The notes beneath the pieces are model-generated. The model made no database searches. It worked only from the letters and a program-made list of their open reading frames with translations, and had not been told where the DNA came from. A DNA stretch of 64,000 nt from positions 1,922,001-1,986,000 of the forward strand of contig JAWKUN010000002.1 in NCBI GenBank assembly GCA_041398565.1. The letters are read 5' to 3'. This document shows positions 34,420 to 43,661 of the stretch, piece by piece (the stretch's first letter is position 1; each line of letters opens with the position of its first letter). The position numbers and the translations under genes were made by a program. The DNA comes from DATGPD01 sp041398565 (GTDB lineage Bacteria; Planctomycetota; UBA1135; UBA2386).

Positions 34420-37400
34420 TCACCCGCGCAGGAAGCTCCAGAGCAAGCTCGGCACCCGCAGGCTTCGCCGCGTCACCGGAACCACCCGCCGCACCGCCTG
34501 CTGCAGCGCCGCATCATGGAGCTTGCGGCCGAGGGCGAAGGCCACGGACAGGGCGCGTGCGGTGCGCTCGCGCGCGGACGGCCGCGGCTCGCTCAGGGCG
34601 GCGAGCAGCTCGGACACCAGGGTGGCGAGCGCGGTCTGCCGATCGTCGGCGGTCGACTCTGCGTGCGCCAGGTGCGCGCGTGCGGCATCGGCGTCGCCGG
34701 CACAGTACGCATCGAGCGCCAACCAGTGGCGGTGGAAGGCGTGCGCGCGACGCCACTCCGAAGGTCGTTCGACGGCGTCGCATGCCACGGCGTGAGCTTC
34801 GTCATGGCGTCCGAGGCTGCGCAGCGCGTGCGCCAGATTGACCAGCATCCACGGCTGCCGGCCTTCGCGCTGGCGCCAGTCGGCCATCCAGCGCACCGTC
34901 GCTTTGACGCAGCCAGCGGCGTTCAAGCAGTAGCCGGCCTTGGCCCAGGTGACGTCGGCGGCGCGCAGGCGCGCACCGGTCGGGCCGCCGAGCAGGCTGC
35001 GCACGCGGCCGGGCCGGTGCGACTCGGCCAGATCGTCGACCAGGGTCGACGCCGCACCGACGAACGCCGCGTCGGACAGGCGGGGATCGCGGACGCAGGC
35101 GCGCGCCGCGCGCCATCGGCCCGCGGCGGTGAGCGTGCGCACGGTGAACACGCCGGCCCCGGAGCCCTCGGCGTCGCCGAGCGCCGCGCGCAGAGCCTCG
35201 CGTCCAGCTGTCGCGTGCCCGGCGGCCACCACGACCTCGGCAGCGACGCGCAAGGCCCCGTCGTCTTCGCCATGGCGATGGCACAGCTCGCGCACACACG
35301 TCTGGATGCGCGCGGCTTCGCCGCGGCGGCAGGCCAGTTGCACCGCGCACAGGGCGGCGCGTGCACTCTGCTCGGCCCGACTCAGCAACGCCAGGTTCGC
35401 CTCGGCGTGGTCGAGCTCGCCGTCCTCGAGGTGGAGCTGGAACAACCGACTGGCAGCGAACGCGTACTCCGGGTCGAGGCGCAGGGCGCGCTGCAGGGCA
35501 GCCTTGGCGGCCGCGCGCTCGCCGCGGCGCAGGCTGGCTTCGCCGACCCAGCCGTACGCCACGTGGTCGTCGGGCCGATGAGCCGCGTAGGCGTCGGCCG
35601 CTGCCGCCAGCTCGTCGTCGCGCTCGAGGTCGTGCAGCCACTCGAGCATCTCGCGCCAGCCGAAGGTGTAGAAGGGGTGCTCGCCGAGCAGCTCGCGCAT
35701 CTCGTCGATCGCTGCGGCGGTGCGACCTTCGCGTTGGGTCAGCCAGGCCAAGCGACCGCGCAGACTGCACGGTAGCGGACCCGGCCAGGCGGCGATCGCC
35801 GCCCGTGCGGCGGCGAAGTCGCCCCGCTCCGCCGCCAACTCGGCGAGGAGGTCGTAGGCGTCCGGGTTGCTCGGGTCGAGGGCGATGGCTCGCTCGAGCG
35901 TGGCTCGACGTTCGGCCTGCTGGTCGGGTGTCGAGAGCGCCGCGGCCAACATCAGGTGCGCGGTCGCGTCGTGCGGTCGTGCCCGCGCCAGCGTCCGCGC
36001 CTCGCGGGTGGAGAGGTCGGGATCGGCGAGCCGCTCCCCGAGTCGCTGCAGCACACGCCACGCCTCGTGGTGTTCGGGGTCGGTGCGGAGGGCCAGGCGC
36101 ACGCGCGCCAGCGCGGCATCGTGCGAGCCCTCTTCGACCAACAGGTCAGCCAGGAGCGTCTCGATGTTGGGGTCGCGTCCGCGCGTGCTGGCGGTCTCGA
36201 GCACCAGGCGCGCCTCGACCCGCCGGTCGTGGCGCGCGTACGCCGATGCCAAGTGCCAGGCGACCTCGGTCGAGTCCGGCGCCAGCACCGCGGCGCGTTC
36301 CAAGGCGGCGCACTCCTCGGTGCCGCGCCGCCGCCGCTGCGCGACCGCTGCGCGGTCGAGCCAGACTCGAGGGTCGAGAGCGAACGTCAGGCACGCCTGC
36401 TCGGCCACGCGCTGCGCCGCGTCGATGTCGTCGATCCGGATCATGTGCGCCACCAGCGCCGAACTCGCGGCACGTGCGCGCGGCTGGGCCGCCGCGATCG
36501 CTTCCAGCCAGGCGCGCACGTCCGCCGCCGGCTGGCTGCTGGCAGCCGCGCGGGCGAAGAAGTCGAGGCCTCGGCCGCCACCGGCCGACAGCGAGAACGC
36601 CGCGACCAGGTGCTCGCACAGCGCTCGCCGCGAGGTGGCGTCGGCTGCCATGTCCCACCAGTCGGCGAGGGCCGCCACTTCGTCCACATCCCGGGCGACG
36701 GCGCGCCGGAGTGCGGCTACGGCGTCGGCGTGGCGGCCCATCCGCGCCAGCACGCGCCCGGCGATGGCGTGGCCGGCGGCTGCCTCCGCGTCGAGTTCGC
36801 AGGCGGTCTCGGTGCGCGCCAGCGCCTCTTCGAGGCGGCCCTGCGCCGCCAGCTGCAGCGCCAGCTCGCGGTGCGCCCAGGCGTCGCCCGGGTCTTCCTC
36901 GACGATCTGCAGCAGTGCGCGCTCGGCGGCCAGCGCGTCGTCGCGGCCGAGTTGGTGGGCGTAGAAGCGCTGCAACGGCCGCGCGAACGGCAGCTCGCTC
37001 GCCGCCGCTTCGAGGTCACGGAGCGCTTCGGCCCGACCCTGCTCGACCTCGAGGAGCTGGAACACTCCGACACGGGCGCGGTGGTTGAGGGGCTCGCGCG
37101 CCAGGATCGAGCGCCAGCAGCGCAGGGCGCGCGCGCGGTCGCCGGCCCGCTCGGCCACGTCGGCCAGCGCGGCGACGCGGTGCGTCTCGATCGCCCTGCC
37201 GTCGGCGGCACCCAGCGCCGCCTCGGCGCCGGCCAGATCGCCGGTGCGCAGGGCCTCCTCGGCCGTCGCCAACAACAGCTCGCCGTCGTCGGGACGCTCC
37301 GCGCGCGCTTCGGCCAGGGCGGCGATCGCCTCCTCCGGTCGATGGGCGCGCAGCAGGGCGCGGTAGAGCGCTACGCTCGGGCCACCGGCCCGGCGCAGCC

Positions 37401-39381
37401 ACCGTTCGTGCCGGTGGCGAAGGAACGCCAACCCCGTGTCGCTGGCAGCGTGCGTGCGGCACCACTCGCAGTAGGTCAGCGCGTAGTAGTCGTTGGTCTC
37501 GTCGAGGCAGGCCGAGAAGCGCAGGCTGTCGCCGGCTTCGCTCTCGTCCTCGCCATGCCAGGCGAGCAGGCCCGACGTGAAGTGCGCGCGCGCCGATGCC
37601 GGTTGACGCAGCAGCGCGCTTCGTAGCAGGGCGCGGGCGCGGTCGGCCCCGCCGGCCCGCCGGCGCAGCTCGTCGGCGAGGCTCACCAGGAACGTCGGGT
37701 CGCAGGTGCGCCTGCCCACCAGCTGCTCCAGCGTCGCCACGGCGTCGGCGGTGTGGTCGAGCTCGAGCAGGCACGAGACCTTGCGCAACAGCAGGCGTTG
37801 GTCGTCGGGCTCGAGAACCAGCAAGCGCTCGATGCACGCGAGTGTGCCCACCGGATCGCGCTCGTACGCCGACAAGGCCCAGCGCGCCTGGATGGTGAGC
37901 GGGTGCTCCGGCTCCCGTTCCAGCATGTCGTGGTAGAGCGCCAGCGCGCGGGCGTGGTCGTGCGCCACCAGGGCCTCCTGGATGGCGAAGTCGTCGCCGT
38001 ACAGCGCTTCGTCGCGCAAGGGCGGCAGGTGGGTGCCGGGGTGGTCCTTCGGCATCAACACGAGCGCCCGCGGGCCACTGGCGCGGTAGCGCTCGAGGAA
38101 CTCGCGCGTCATCCACTCGCGGGTGTGGCGCGTGGCCGGGTCGCGTACCAACCAGGTGTCGCGCAGGGCGTCGAAGCCGAGCACGGCTTGCAAGTGGCCG
38201 CTGGTCACCTCGGTGGTGGCGACGGCGAACGGCAGCCCCAGACGCAGCAGGGTCCGCGCCTCTTCCGGCCCCAGGGTGAACTCGCGAGGCACGAAGTCGT
38301 TGCGCAGCGCCCAGCGCCGGGCGTTGGCGGCCGAAGTGCCGCCGTAGCAGATCTCATCGGCGACCTGCAGGTGGTCGGGCCGGCGACCGAAGGTCTGGGC
38401 CAACGCCACCAGTGTGGCGGGCCCGCAGGTCATGTGGTGCTGACGTACGAACGGCACGTCGAGCGCGATCCTCTCGTGGTCGCCGCCGTCGGCGGCGAGG
38501 CGTTCGGCCAGCCGCCCGTAGAAGGGGCCACCGACGGCCTCGGCGTGCAGGCGCGCCGCCTGTGGCCGCCCGAGGCGCAGGTCGAGGTCGCAGCGGCGGG
38601 CCAGGCCCCACTGGCGCACCGACTTGTCGGCCATCGGCGCCAGAGCGAGGGCGCGTTCGACCGCCGCCAGCGCTGCCTGGTCGTCGCCGAGTTCCTCCTG
38701 CAGCGCGGCGACGGCCGCGGCCAGGTGGAAGGCCTCGACCAAGGCGTCGGTGTCTTGCAGAAGACGGAGAGCTTCGCGGTCGCGACCAAGCACCTGCAGC
38801 AGGTGCGCCGACTGCGTCGCCGCTGGCACGTAGGCGGGCCGGGCCGAGCGTACGCTCTCGCTGGCGGCCAGCGCCTCGTCGCAACGATCTTCCTGTTCGA
38901 GCACGAGCGACCGCTGCACGGCGACCCACTCGTGCGCGGGGGCGATGGCGCTGGCTTCGGCCAGGGCCGCGCGCGCACCGTCGAAGTCGCGCAGCGTGGC
39001 CAGTAGCACGGCGCGCAGGCAGGCGAAGTCGGACGCGGTTTCGGGGTCGGCGTCGGCGTCGAGGTTCACCCTTGCGCGCGTCGCGCGCAAGCGCGTCCAC
39101 GCCGCCCACGTCCCACGTCGGTTTGCTACGCCGTAGAGGTGGTAGATCGCGACCCGGGCGTCGTCGGGCGCTTCGCGGCGGGCGCGGTCGAAGATCGCGT
39201 TGGCGAGGCGATGGGCGCCGATCCGTGCTGTCAGCCGGCCGGCCAAGACCCGCGCGGTCGGGCCGCGCCACGCGGTCACGGGTGGCAGGCCGTGCTCCGC
39301 CACGGCCCGATGCGCGCTCACGAAGAGGCCGCGGTCGTAGAGGGCCTGGATCGGCGCGAGCTGCTCGACGGTGAGGTGCAC
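34420..39381 (-). CDS. Giant TPR protein with embedded C39-like cysteine peptidase
   Basis: A 1653-residue protein from GTG 39381 with no signal peptide or membrane helix, so cytoplasmic. Residues ~1-300 are TPR-like. Residues ~305-435 are a papain-fold C39-like peptidase: FVRQHHMTCGPATL with Cys319, TSGHLQAVLGFD with His396 and VRDP with Asp414, in the right order and spacing. From ~450 to the end there are some 25-30 TPR units (LDHTADAVATLEQLVGRR, LRTDPEHHEAWRVLQRL, ALDPSNPDAYDLLAELAAER). C39 peptidases normally remove leader peptides inside ABC exporters, but this one has no transporter and is set in a solenoid, which suggests it acts on a protein held by the TPR. Its target is unknown. 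Confidence 0.88.
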   Translation of the reverse strand: MHLTVEQLAPIQALYDRGLFVSAHRAVAEHGLPPVTAWRGPTARVLAGRLTARIGAHRLANAIFDRARREAPDDARVAIYHLYGVANRRGTWAAWTRLRATRARVNLDADADPETASDFACLRAVLLATLRDFDGARAALAEASAIAPAHEWVAVQRSLVLEQEDRCDEALAASESVRSARPAYVPAATQSAHLLQVLGRDREALRLLQDTDALVEAFHLAAAVAALQEELGDDQAALAAVERALALAPMADKSVRQWGLARRCDLDLRLGRPQAARLHAEAVGGPFYGRLAERLAADGGDHERIALDVPFVRQHHMTCGPATLVALAQTFGRRPDHLQVADEICYGGTSAANARRWALRNDFVPREFTLGPEEARTLLRLGLPFAVATTEVTSGHLQAVLGFDALRDTWLVRDPATRHTREWMTREFLERYRASGPRALVLMPKDHPGTHLPPLRDEALYGDDFAIQEALVAHDHARALALYHDMLEREPEHPLTIQARWALSAYERDPVGTLACIERLLVLEPDDQRLLLRKVSCLLELDHTADAVATLEQLVGRRTCDPTFLVSLADELRRRAGGADRARALLRSALLRQPASARAHFTSGLLAWHGEDESEAGDSLRFSACLDETNDYYALTYCEWCRTHAASDTGLAFLRHRHERWLRRAGGPSVALYRALLRAHRPEEAIAALAEARAERPDDGELLLATAEEALRTGDLAGAEAALGAADGRAIETHRVAALADVAERAGDRARALRCWRSILAREPLNHRARVGVFQLLEVEQGRAEALRDLEAAASELPFARPLQRFYAHQLGRDDALAAERALLQIVEEDPGDAWAHRELALQLAAQGRLEEALARTETACELDAEAAAGHAIAGRVLARMGRHADAVAALRRAVARDVDEVAALADWWDMAADATSRRALCEHLVAAFSLSAGGGRGLDFFARAAASSQPAADVRAWLEAIAAAQPRARAASSALVAHMIRIDDIDAAQRVAEQACLTFALDPRVWLDRAAVAQRRRRGTEECAALERAAVLAPDSTEVAWHLASAYARHDRRVEARLVLETASTRGRDPNIETLLADLLVEEGSHDAALARVRLALRTDPEHHEAWRVLQRLGERLADPDLSTREARTLARARPHDATAHLMLAAALSTPDQQAERRATLERAIALDPSNPDAYDLLAELAAERGDFAAARAAIAAWPGPLPCSLRGRLAWLTQREGRTAAAIDEMRELLGEHPFYTFGWREMLEWLHDLERDDELAAAADAYAAHRPDDHVAYGWVGEASLRRGERAAAKAALQRALRLDPEYAFAASRLFQLHLEDGELDHAEANLALLSRAEQSARAALCAVQLACRRGEAARIQTCVRELCHRHGEDDGALRVAAEVVVAAGHATAGREALRAALGDAEGSGAGVFTVRTLTAAGRWRAARACVRDPRLSDAAFVGAASTLVDDLAESHRPGRVRSLLGGPTGARLRAADVTWAKAGYCLNAAGCVKATVRWMADWRQREGRQPWMLVNLAHALRSLGRHDEAHAVACDAVERPSEWRRAHAFHRHWLALDAYCAGDADAARAHLAHAESTADDRQTALATLVSELLAALSEPRPSARERTARALSVAFALGRKLHDAALQQAVRRVVPVTRRSLRVPSLLWSFLRG

Positions 39382-39459
39382 GGTGGAGCGGCGAGGATAG
39401 GGCCGGGCTCGGCGCGTGCCAGCGCATCGGCGCGGTCCGGCGTTCGCGTCCGCGCCCGC

Positions 39460-41412
39460 TCAGGCCGCGAGGCCCAGCGGCGGCACCGGCACCTCGATGG
39501 CGTCGGCGATCGCCCGGAGCAGCTCGAGTTCGGCAACTTGCGCGCGGCCATCGGCGGCGACGACGCGGGCGGCAGCGCGCATCAGCTGTTGCTTGCCGCG
39601 CGGTGCGACGCGCACGAGGCGTTCGAGCGCGGCCTCGAGCGCCTTGGTATGGCACGCCTCGGTGGCTTGGAACGGCAGTGGAGGCGAGCCCGGAGCGACG
39701 GGGATCTGAGTCGCGCCCGCGCCGAACGCGACGGTCGCGGCATCGCCGTCGCCGCCGCTGTGGGCGAGGGCCGACAGCACCAGCGCCACCTCGTGGCGCA
39801 GAGGCAGCAGGGTGTTGAACTCGACTCGGGCTGGCCGCACGTCCTCGTAGGCGCGTGCCAGGTGCCGGCGCAGCAGGTGGCCGAGGGCGAACTCGAACAG
39901 GTCGACGCGCTCGTCGGCGGCGATGAGCTGCTCGACGGCGCGCTTGAACCGCTCGTACTGGGCTTTGGCCATGGCGCGCAGAGCCGGCAGCGACAGATCG
40001 ACCAGAGGCAGGCGTGCCTGCACCGGCAGGTCGCGCGTGAGCCGAGCCAGGTTGAGCGCCTCGGCGTAGACCGAGGCGTCGCAGGTCTGCGCCAGGCACT
40101 CGAACTGCACCTTGCGGACGTCTTCGCGCGCGTCGAGCAGGAGCGCCAGCACCAGCGCGCTGGCGCCGCAGGCGTCGCCGGTCGCTTGCCGCAGCGCTGG
40201 CGACAGCTGCTCCAGCCAATCCCGCGAAGCGGCGAGCTGCTCGGGGCCGGCGTTGCCGATGGCACCCACGATCTGTTCGGGCGACAGGGCCAGCACGCCT
40301 CCCAGCGGCCCGATGCCGCCGGGCAGGCTCGGGATGCCGGGGATCTGCGGCAGCGGGCTCTTCGGCGTCGGCTTGGCCGCAGGGGTGGCGGCACGCACGC
40401 GCTCGCGCACCGCTTCGGCCTCGGCGTCGTAGCGGAGGAACAGTGGCTCGATCGCGGCGATGCGGTCGTCGAGCGGTGGGTGCGTGGCGAACAGGTTGGT
40501 CACGCGGTGCACGAGGGCGTCGGCGAAGAACATGTGGCTGGCTTCGGACGCCTGTGGACTGCGCACGACCCCGCCGGCGCTGGCGCTGCGGATCTTGCTG
40601 AGGGCGCCGGCGATGCCGCGCGGGTTGCGGGTGAACTGCACCGAGGCGGCGTCGGCGAGGAACTCGCGCTGGCGCGAGACGGCTGCCTTGATGAGCGTCG
40701 CGAACAGCTTGCCCAGCGAGCCCACGGCGTAGAGCGCGATGCCGACGAAGAACAGCTGCGCGGCGCCGCCGCCCTTGCGGTTCGAGCTGCCGGTCGAGCG
40801 CCCGGCCACGCGCATCAGCAAGTAGCCGCCCGTGGCGATGCAAGTGATGCCGAACAGCACCGACATCAAGCGGATGTTGAGGCGCATGTCGGTGTTGAGG
40901 ATGTGGCTGAACTCGTGCGCCACCACGCCCTGCAGCTCGTCGCGCGACAGCGCCTCCAGCGTGCCGCGCGTCACCGCCACCGCCGCGTCGCCCGGACTGT
41001 GGCCGGCGGCGAAGGCGTTGATGCCCGCTTCGTCGGCGAGCACGTACACCTCGGGCATCGGTACCCCGGACGCGATCGCCATCTCTTCGACCACGTTGTA
41101 GAGGGTCTGTGCCGCGAGGTCGTCGGCGTTGGGGTGCACGCGGGTGCCACCCAGCATTTGGGCGACGGCGCCGCCGCCACCGCGCAGTTGGACGCTGCGG
41201 AACAGACTGCTCACCCCGACCACGAGCAGGGTGCCCCCGGCGATGATGAGGAACGCATCCTCGTGCCAGATGCGCTCGGAGCCGCCGATCGACAGCGCGA
41301 AGGCCACCGCGAAATAGACGGCGGCGATGATGCCGACCACCGCCAGTACGAACAGGACCACCAGCCAGCCGGTCTTGCGTTTGGCGCGTTCCTGGGCTCC
41401 GAAGAAGTCCAT
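39460..41412 (-). CDS. M48-family (HtpX-like) membrane metalloprotease
   Basis: A 650-residue zinc protease. Two N-terminal membrane helices (WLVVLFVLAVVGIIAAVYFA and IIAGGTLLVVGVSSLF) precede the catalytic domain with GVVAHEFSHILN (HExxH) and two further helices. The DAASVQFTRNP segment supplies the third ligand region, and AGHSPGDAAVAVTRG is the usual HtpX-like lead-in. The C-terminal ~270 residues are a helical extension with LLDAREDVRKVQFECLAQ and end in VVAADGRAQVAELELLRAIA, as in other large bacterial M48 proteins. It shares a strand with, and starts two bases after, a methyltransferase gene. The usual role is quality control of membrane proteins. Confidence 0.92.
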   Translation of the reverse strand: MDFFGAQERAKRKTGWLVVLFVLAVVGIIAAVYFAVAFALSIGGSERIWHEDAFLIIAGGTLLVVGVSSLFRSVQLRGGGGAVAQMLGGTRVHPNADDLAAQTLYNVVEEMAIASGVPMPEVYVLADEAGINAFAAGHSPGDAAVAVTRGTLEALSRDELQGVVAHEFSHILNTDMRLNIRLMSVLFGITCIATGGYLLMRVAGRSTGSSNRKGGGAAQLFFVGIALYAVGSLGKLFATLIKAAVSRQREFLADAASVQFTRNPRGIAGALSKIRSASAGGVVRSPQASEASHMFFADALVHRVTNLFATHPPLDDRIAAIEPLFLRYDAEAEAVRERVRAATPAAKPTPKSPLPQIPGIPSLPGGIGPLGGVLALSPEQIVGAIGNAGPEQLAASRDWLEQLSPALRQATGDACGASALVLALLLDAREDVRKVQFECLAQTCDASVYAEALNLARLTRDLPVQARLPLVDLSLPALRAMAKAQYERFKRAVEQLIAADERVDLFEFALGHLLRRHLARAYEDVRPARVEFNTLLPLRHEVALVLSALAHSGGDGDAATVAFGAGATQIPVAPGSPPLPFQATEACHTKALEAALERLVRVAPRGKQQLMRAAARVVAADGRAQVAELELLRAIADAIEVPVPPLGLAA

Positions 41413-41413
41413 G

Positions 41414-42013
41414 TCACGCGCCTCGCTCGAGTTCGAACAGGGCGACGCCGGCGTCGTTGCGCACGTAGACGCCGCCGCCGCAAGCCGTGAACTTCCGGCG
41501 CAGGGCGCGCCGGTAGAAGTTCGCCGGCCGAAGGTGCACGTTGCCGTCCGTGGCGGTGCGGTCGCAGTTGTGCTGCCAGTCCTCGGCGGTCAGGGCCTCG
41601 AGGTAGAGGGCTCCCCTGGTCAGGCGCGCGAAGTTGTCGATGGCCCGCTTGGCGTCACGGTCGCTGAGATATTGCAGAACGCCCTGGCACAGCACGAGGT
41701 CTGCAGGCCGGGGGTGGTGGTAGTCGACGGCCGAGCCCTGGGTCCATCCCTTGCGGCGGCACAGGTAGTCGCTCACCTCGACCCCGGTGTAGCGGGCGCG
41801 CGGGAAGTGCGCCGCGATCGCCGGCTGCCAGTGGCCGAGGCCGCAGCCGAGGTCGACGACTTCGCGCACCGGCACCTCGAGGAAGCGCAGGTAGGCGCAG
41901 ACGAAGTCGGCGAGCCGGCGCACCGACTTGCGGTCGCCGACCCGGGTCTTGGCGTCGCCGTAGAAGCGCGCGTAGTACGCGGCGTCGAAGTCGTTGCGGG
42001 CCACCACCACCAT
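41414..42013 (-). CDS. SAM-dependent class I methyltransferase
   Basis: A 199-residue cytoplasmic protein starting at ATG 42013. It has the Rossmann methyltransferase motif I (VREVVDLGCGLGHWQPAIA), an acidic end of strand 2 (YTGVEVSDYLCRR) and a post-I/IV segment (PADLVLCQGVLQYLSD). The N-terminus, NDFDAAYYARFYGDAKTRV, is common in small planctomycete and actinobacterial methyltransferases of unknown substrate. Its stop lies directly before the M48 protease start, so the two are one operon. The frame continues upstream beyond 42013 but there it is a shadow of the kelch gene. Confidence 0.9.
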   Translation of the reverse strand: MVVVARNDFDAAYYARFYGDAKTRVGDRKSVRRLADFVCAYLRFLEVPVREVVDLGCGLGHWQPAIAAHFPRARYTGVEVSDYLCRRKGWTQGSAVDYHHPRPADLVLCQGVLQYLSDRDAKRAIDNFARLTRGALYLEALTAEDWQHNCDRTATDGNVHLRPANFYRRALRRKFTACGGGVYVRNDAGVALFELERGA

Positions 42014-42129
42014 CCGCCGGCAGGAGACCACGGCGGCGGACCCGGTGCAAGCGCGGGCACCGCTGGTGGTGGCGGAGCCGCAACCGAGGTTCCGAGACCC
42101 GTGCCCGCCGTGGGTGCGCGACCTCGGTT

Positions 42130-43473
42130 CTACCGCACGCCGATCGTGGCGACGCCGCGCGCCGAGAACACGAGGTCGAGCGCGTTGGCAGGCGGATCGA
42201 CCACGACGCCCTGGAGGTAGATCGCCGCGCCGCCGAGGGCGTTGACGTTGGGGATGGGCAAGCCCAGCGTGGCCGTGTTGCCGCTGGTCGCCATCGGCAG
42301 CTGCACGTCGAGGCTGGCCAGCAGGCTGCAGCCGGGCGCGCCGAACGCGGCCAGCGGGATCTGCGTCTGCGTCGAGCCGAGGATCAGGAGCGCCGGGGCG
42401 TTGGTCGGGAGCGACTGGAGCTGCAGGGGGAACGTGCCCTGCGTCCAGGGCAGCTCGTCGCTGACCAGCATGGGCACGCCGTTCGACCCGGCGCAACCGG
42501 CTCCGGTGAGCGTGTACTGAGCGACGTCGTCGGTCTGGTAGTCCCAGGTGTCGCCGAGTTGCGTCGTCTGGAAGCCGCCGAAGAGGTAGCTCTTGCCGAG
42601 TGCCGGCACGAAGGTCAGCGCGCAGCCGGTGCGCGACACCGGGCCGCTGGCGCCGCGGTTGGTCCAGTCGGTGCCGTCGAACTCCCACACGTTGGCGAGC
42701 GTGCCGCCGGTGGTGGTGCCGCCGAACAGCACGACGCGGTCGCGCACCGGATCGTAGGTGAGGCCGAAGGCGTAGATGCCGGTGCCGCCGGGCACGGTGG
42801 CGGTGGGGATCTGCGTCCAGTTGCCGGCGCGGAACTCCCAGGTCTCGCCGAGCGCGGCGGAGTCGCGGCCGCCGAACATGACGATCCGCCCGCGCCGGCT
42901 GTCGTACACCGACACCTGCCGGCCGCGCGGCGTGGGCGACGTGCCCGGACTCAGCTGCGCCCACGACGTGCCGTCCCAGGCCCAGGTGTCGTTGAGGTAC
43001 ACGCCGCTGAGGTTGTCGCGGCCGCCGAACAGGATGCAGGCGTTGATGGTCGGGTCGAAAGTCATCGACGCCCAGCGGCGCGGCGAGGGAGCCGGCGTCG
43101 CGCCGATGCTCTGCCAGGTGGAGCCGTTCCACTCCCAGAGGTCGCCGAGGTCGCTGCCGGCGGCATCGCGGCCGCCGAACACCACCAGCCGGCTGCGGGT
43201 GGTGTCGTAGGCCGTGACGTACCAGTCGCGGGCTGGCGGCAGCTGGCCGGTGCCCGGCGTGACGTCGGTCCAGTTGCTGCCGTCGAAGCGCCAGAGGTCG
43301 TTGGCGTAGGTGCTGGCCCCCTGCAGGCCGCCGAAGAAGTAGGCATAGCTGCCGTCGGTCACGGCGATCATGCCGGCGCGGGGCGTGGGGGAAGTCGTGG
43401 GCGACAGCTGGTTCCAGCGCGCCTGGCCGGCGGCCACGGACGTCAGGACGAACAGGGGAGCGAGGATGCGCAT
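42130..43473 (-). CDS. Exported kelch-repeat protein with shared C-terminal module
   Basis: A 447-residue exported protein from ATG 43473 (signal MRILAPLFVLTSVAAGQA). Residues ~20-320 hold six kelch-type beta-propeller blades, each with the pattern P-R-x-x-x-x-x-x-Y-D...F-G-G...D-x-W-x-W/F (RLVVFGGRDAAGSDLGDLWE, ACILFGGRDNLSGVYLNDTW, RVVLFGGTTTGGTLANVWEF). The last ~115 residues are a beta-sandwich module (PALLILGSTQTQIPLAAFG, AAIYLQGVVVDPPANALDLV) homologous to the end of the beta-helix protein at 14258-16153. It is divergent from the kinase gene. Function is unknown; propellers of this kind bind ligands or proteins at the cell surface. Confidence 0.9.
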   Translation of the reverse strand: MRILAPLFVLTSVAAGQARWNQLSPTTSPTPRAGMIAVTDGSYAYFFGGLQGASTYANDLWRFDGSNWTDVTPGTGQLPPARDWYVTAYDTTRSRLVVFGGRDAAGSDLGDLWEWNGSTWQSIGATPAPSPRRWASMTFDPTINACILFGGRDNLSGVYLNDTWAWDGTSWAQLSPGTSPTPRGRQVSVYDSRRGRIVMFGGRDSAALGETWEFRAGNWTQIPTATVPGGTGIYAFGLTYDPVRDRVVLFGGTTTGGTLANVWEFDGTDWTNRGASGPVSRTGCALTFVPALGKSYLFGGFQTTQLGDTWDYQTDDVAQYTLTGAGCAGSNGVPMLVSDELPWTQGTFPLQLQSLPTNAPALLILGSTQTQIPLAAFGAPGCSLLASLDVQLPMATSGNTATLGLPIPNVNALGGAAIYLQGVVVDPPANALDLVFSARGVATIGVR

Positions 43474-43661
43474 GGCGATGGTCGGAGACGCGAGCCGCTG
43501 GGCGCTCGTCGTGAGCGACGGCTCGACTCCACTTTGCCCCGCGTTCCGTTCTCGGTGGGAGCTTTCCCTCGGAACTCGCCGCGCGCACTGGCCGCGGCGA
43601 GAATCCCGCTGCCCGTGAATTTCGCGCGCGCCGCAACGGTCGCAAGCCTTATAGCCCGGGC

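Noticed and set aside
39139..41490. A 783-codon plus-strand frame opposite the M48 protease
   Set aside because: A shadow of the HEFSH-containing gene; no recognisable protein pattern.
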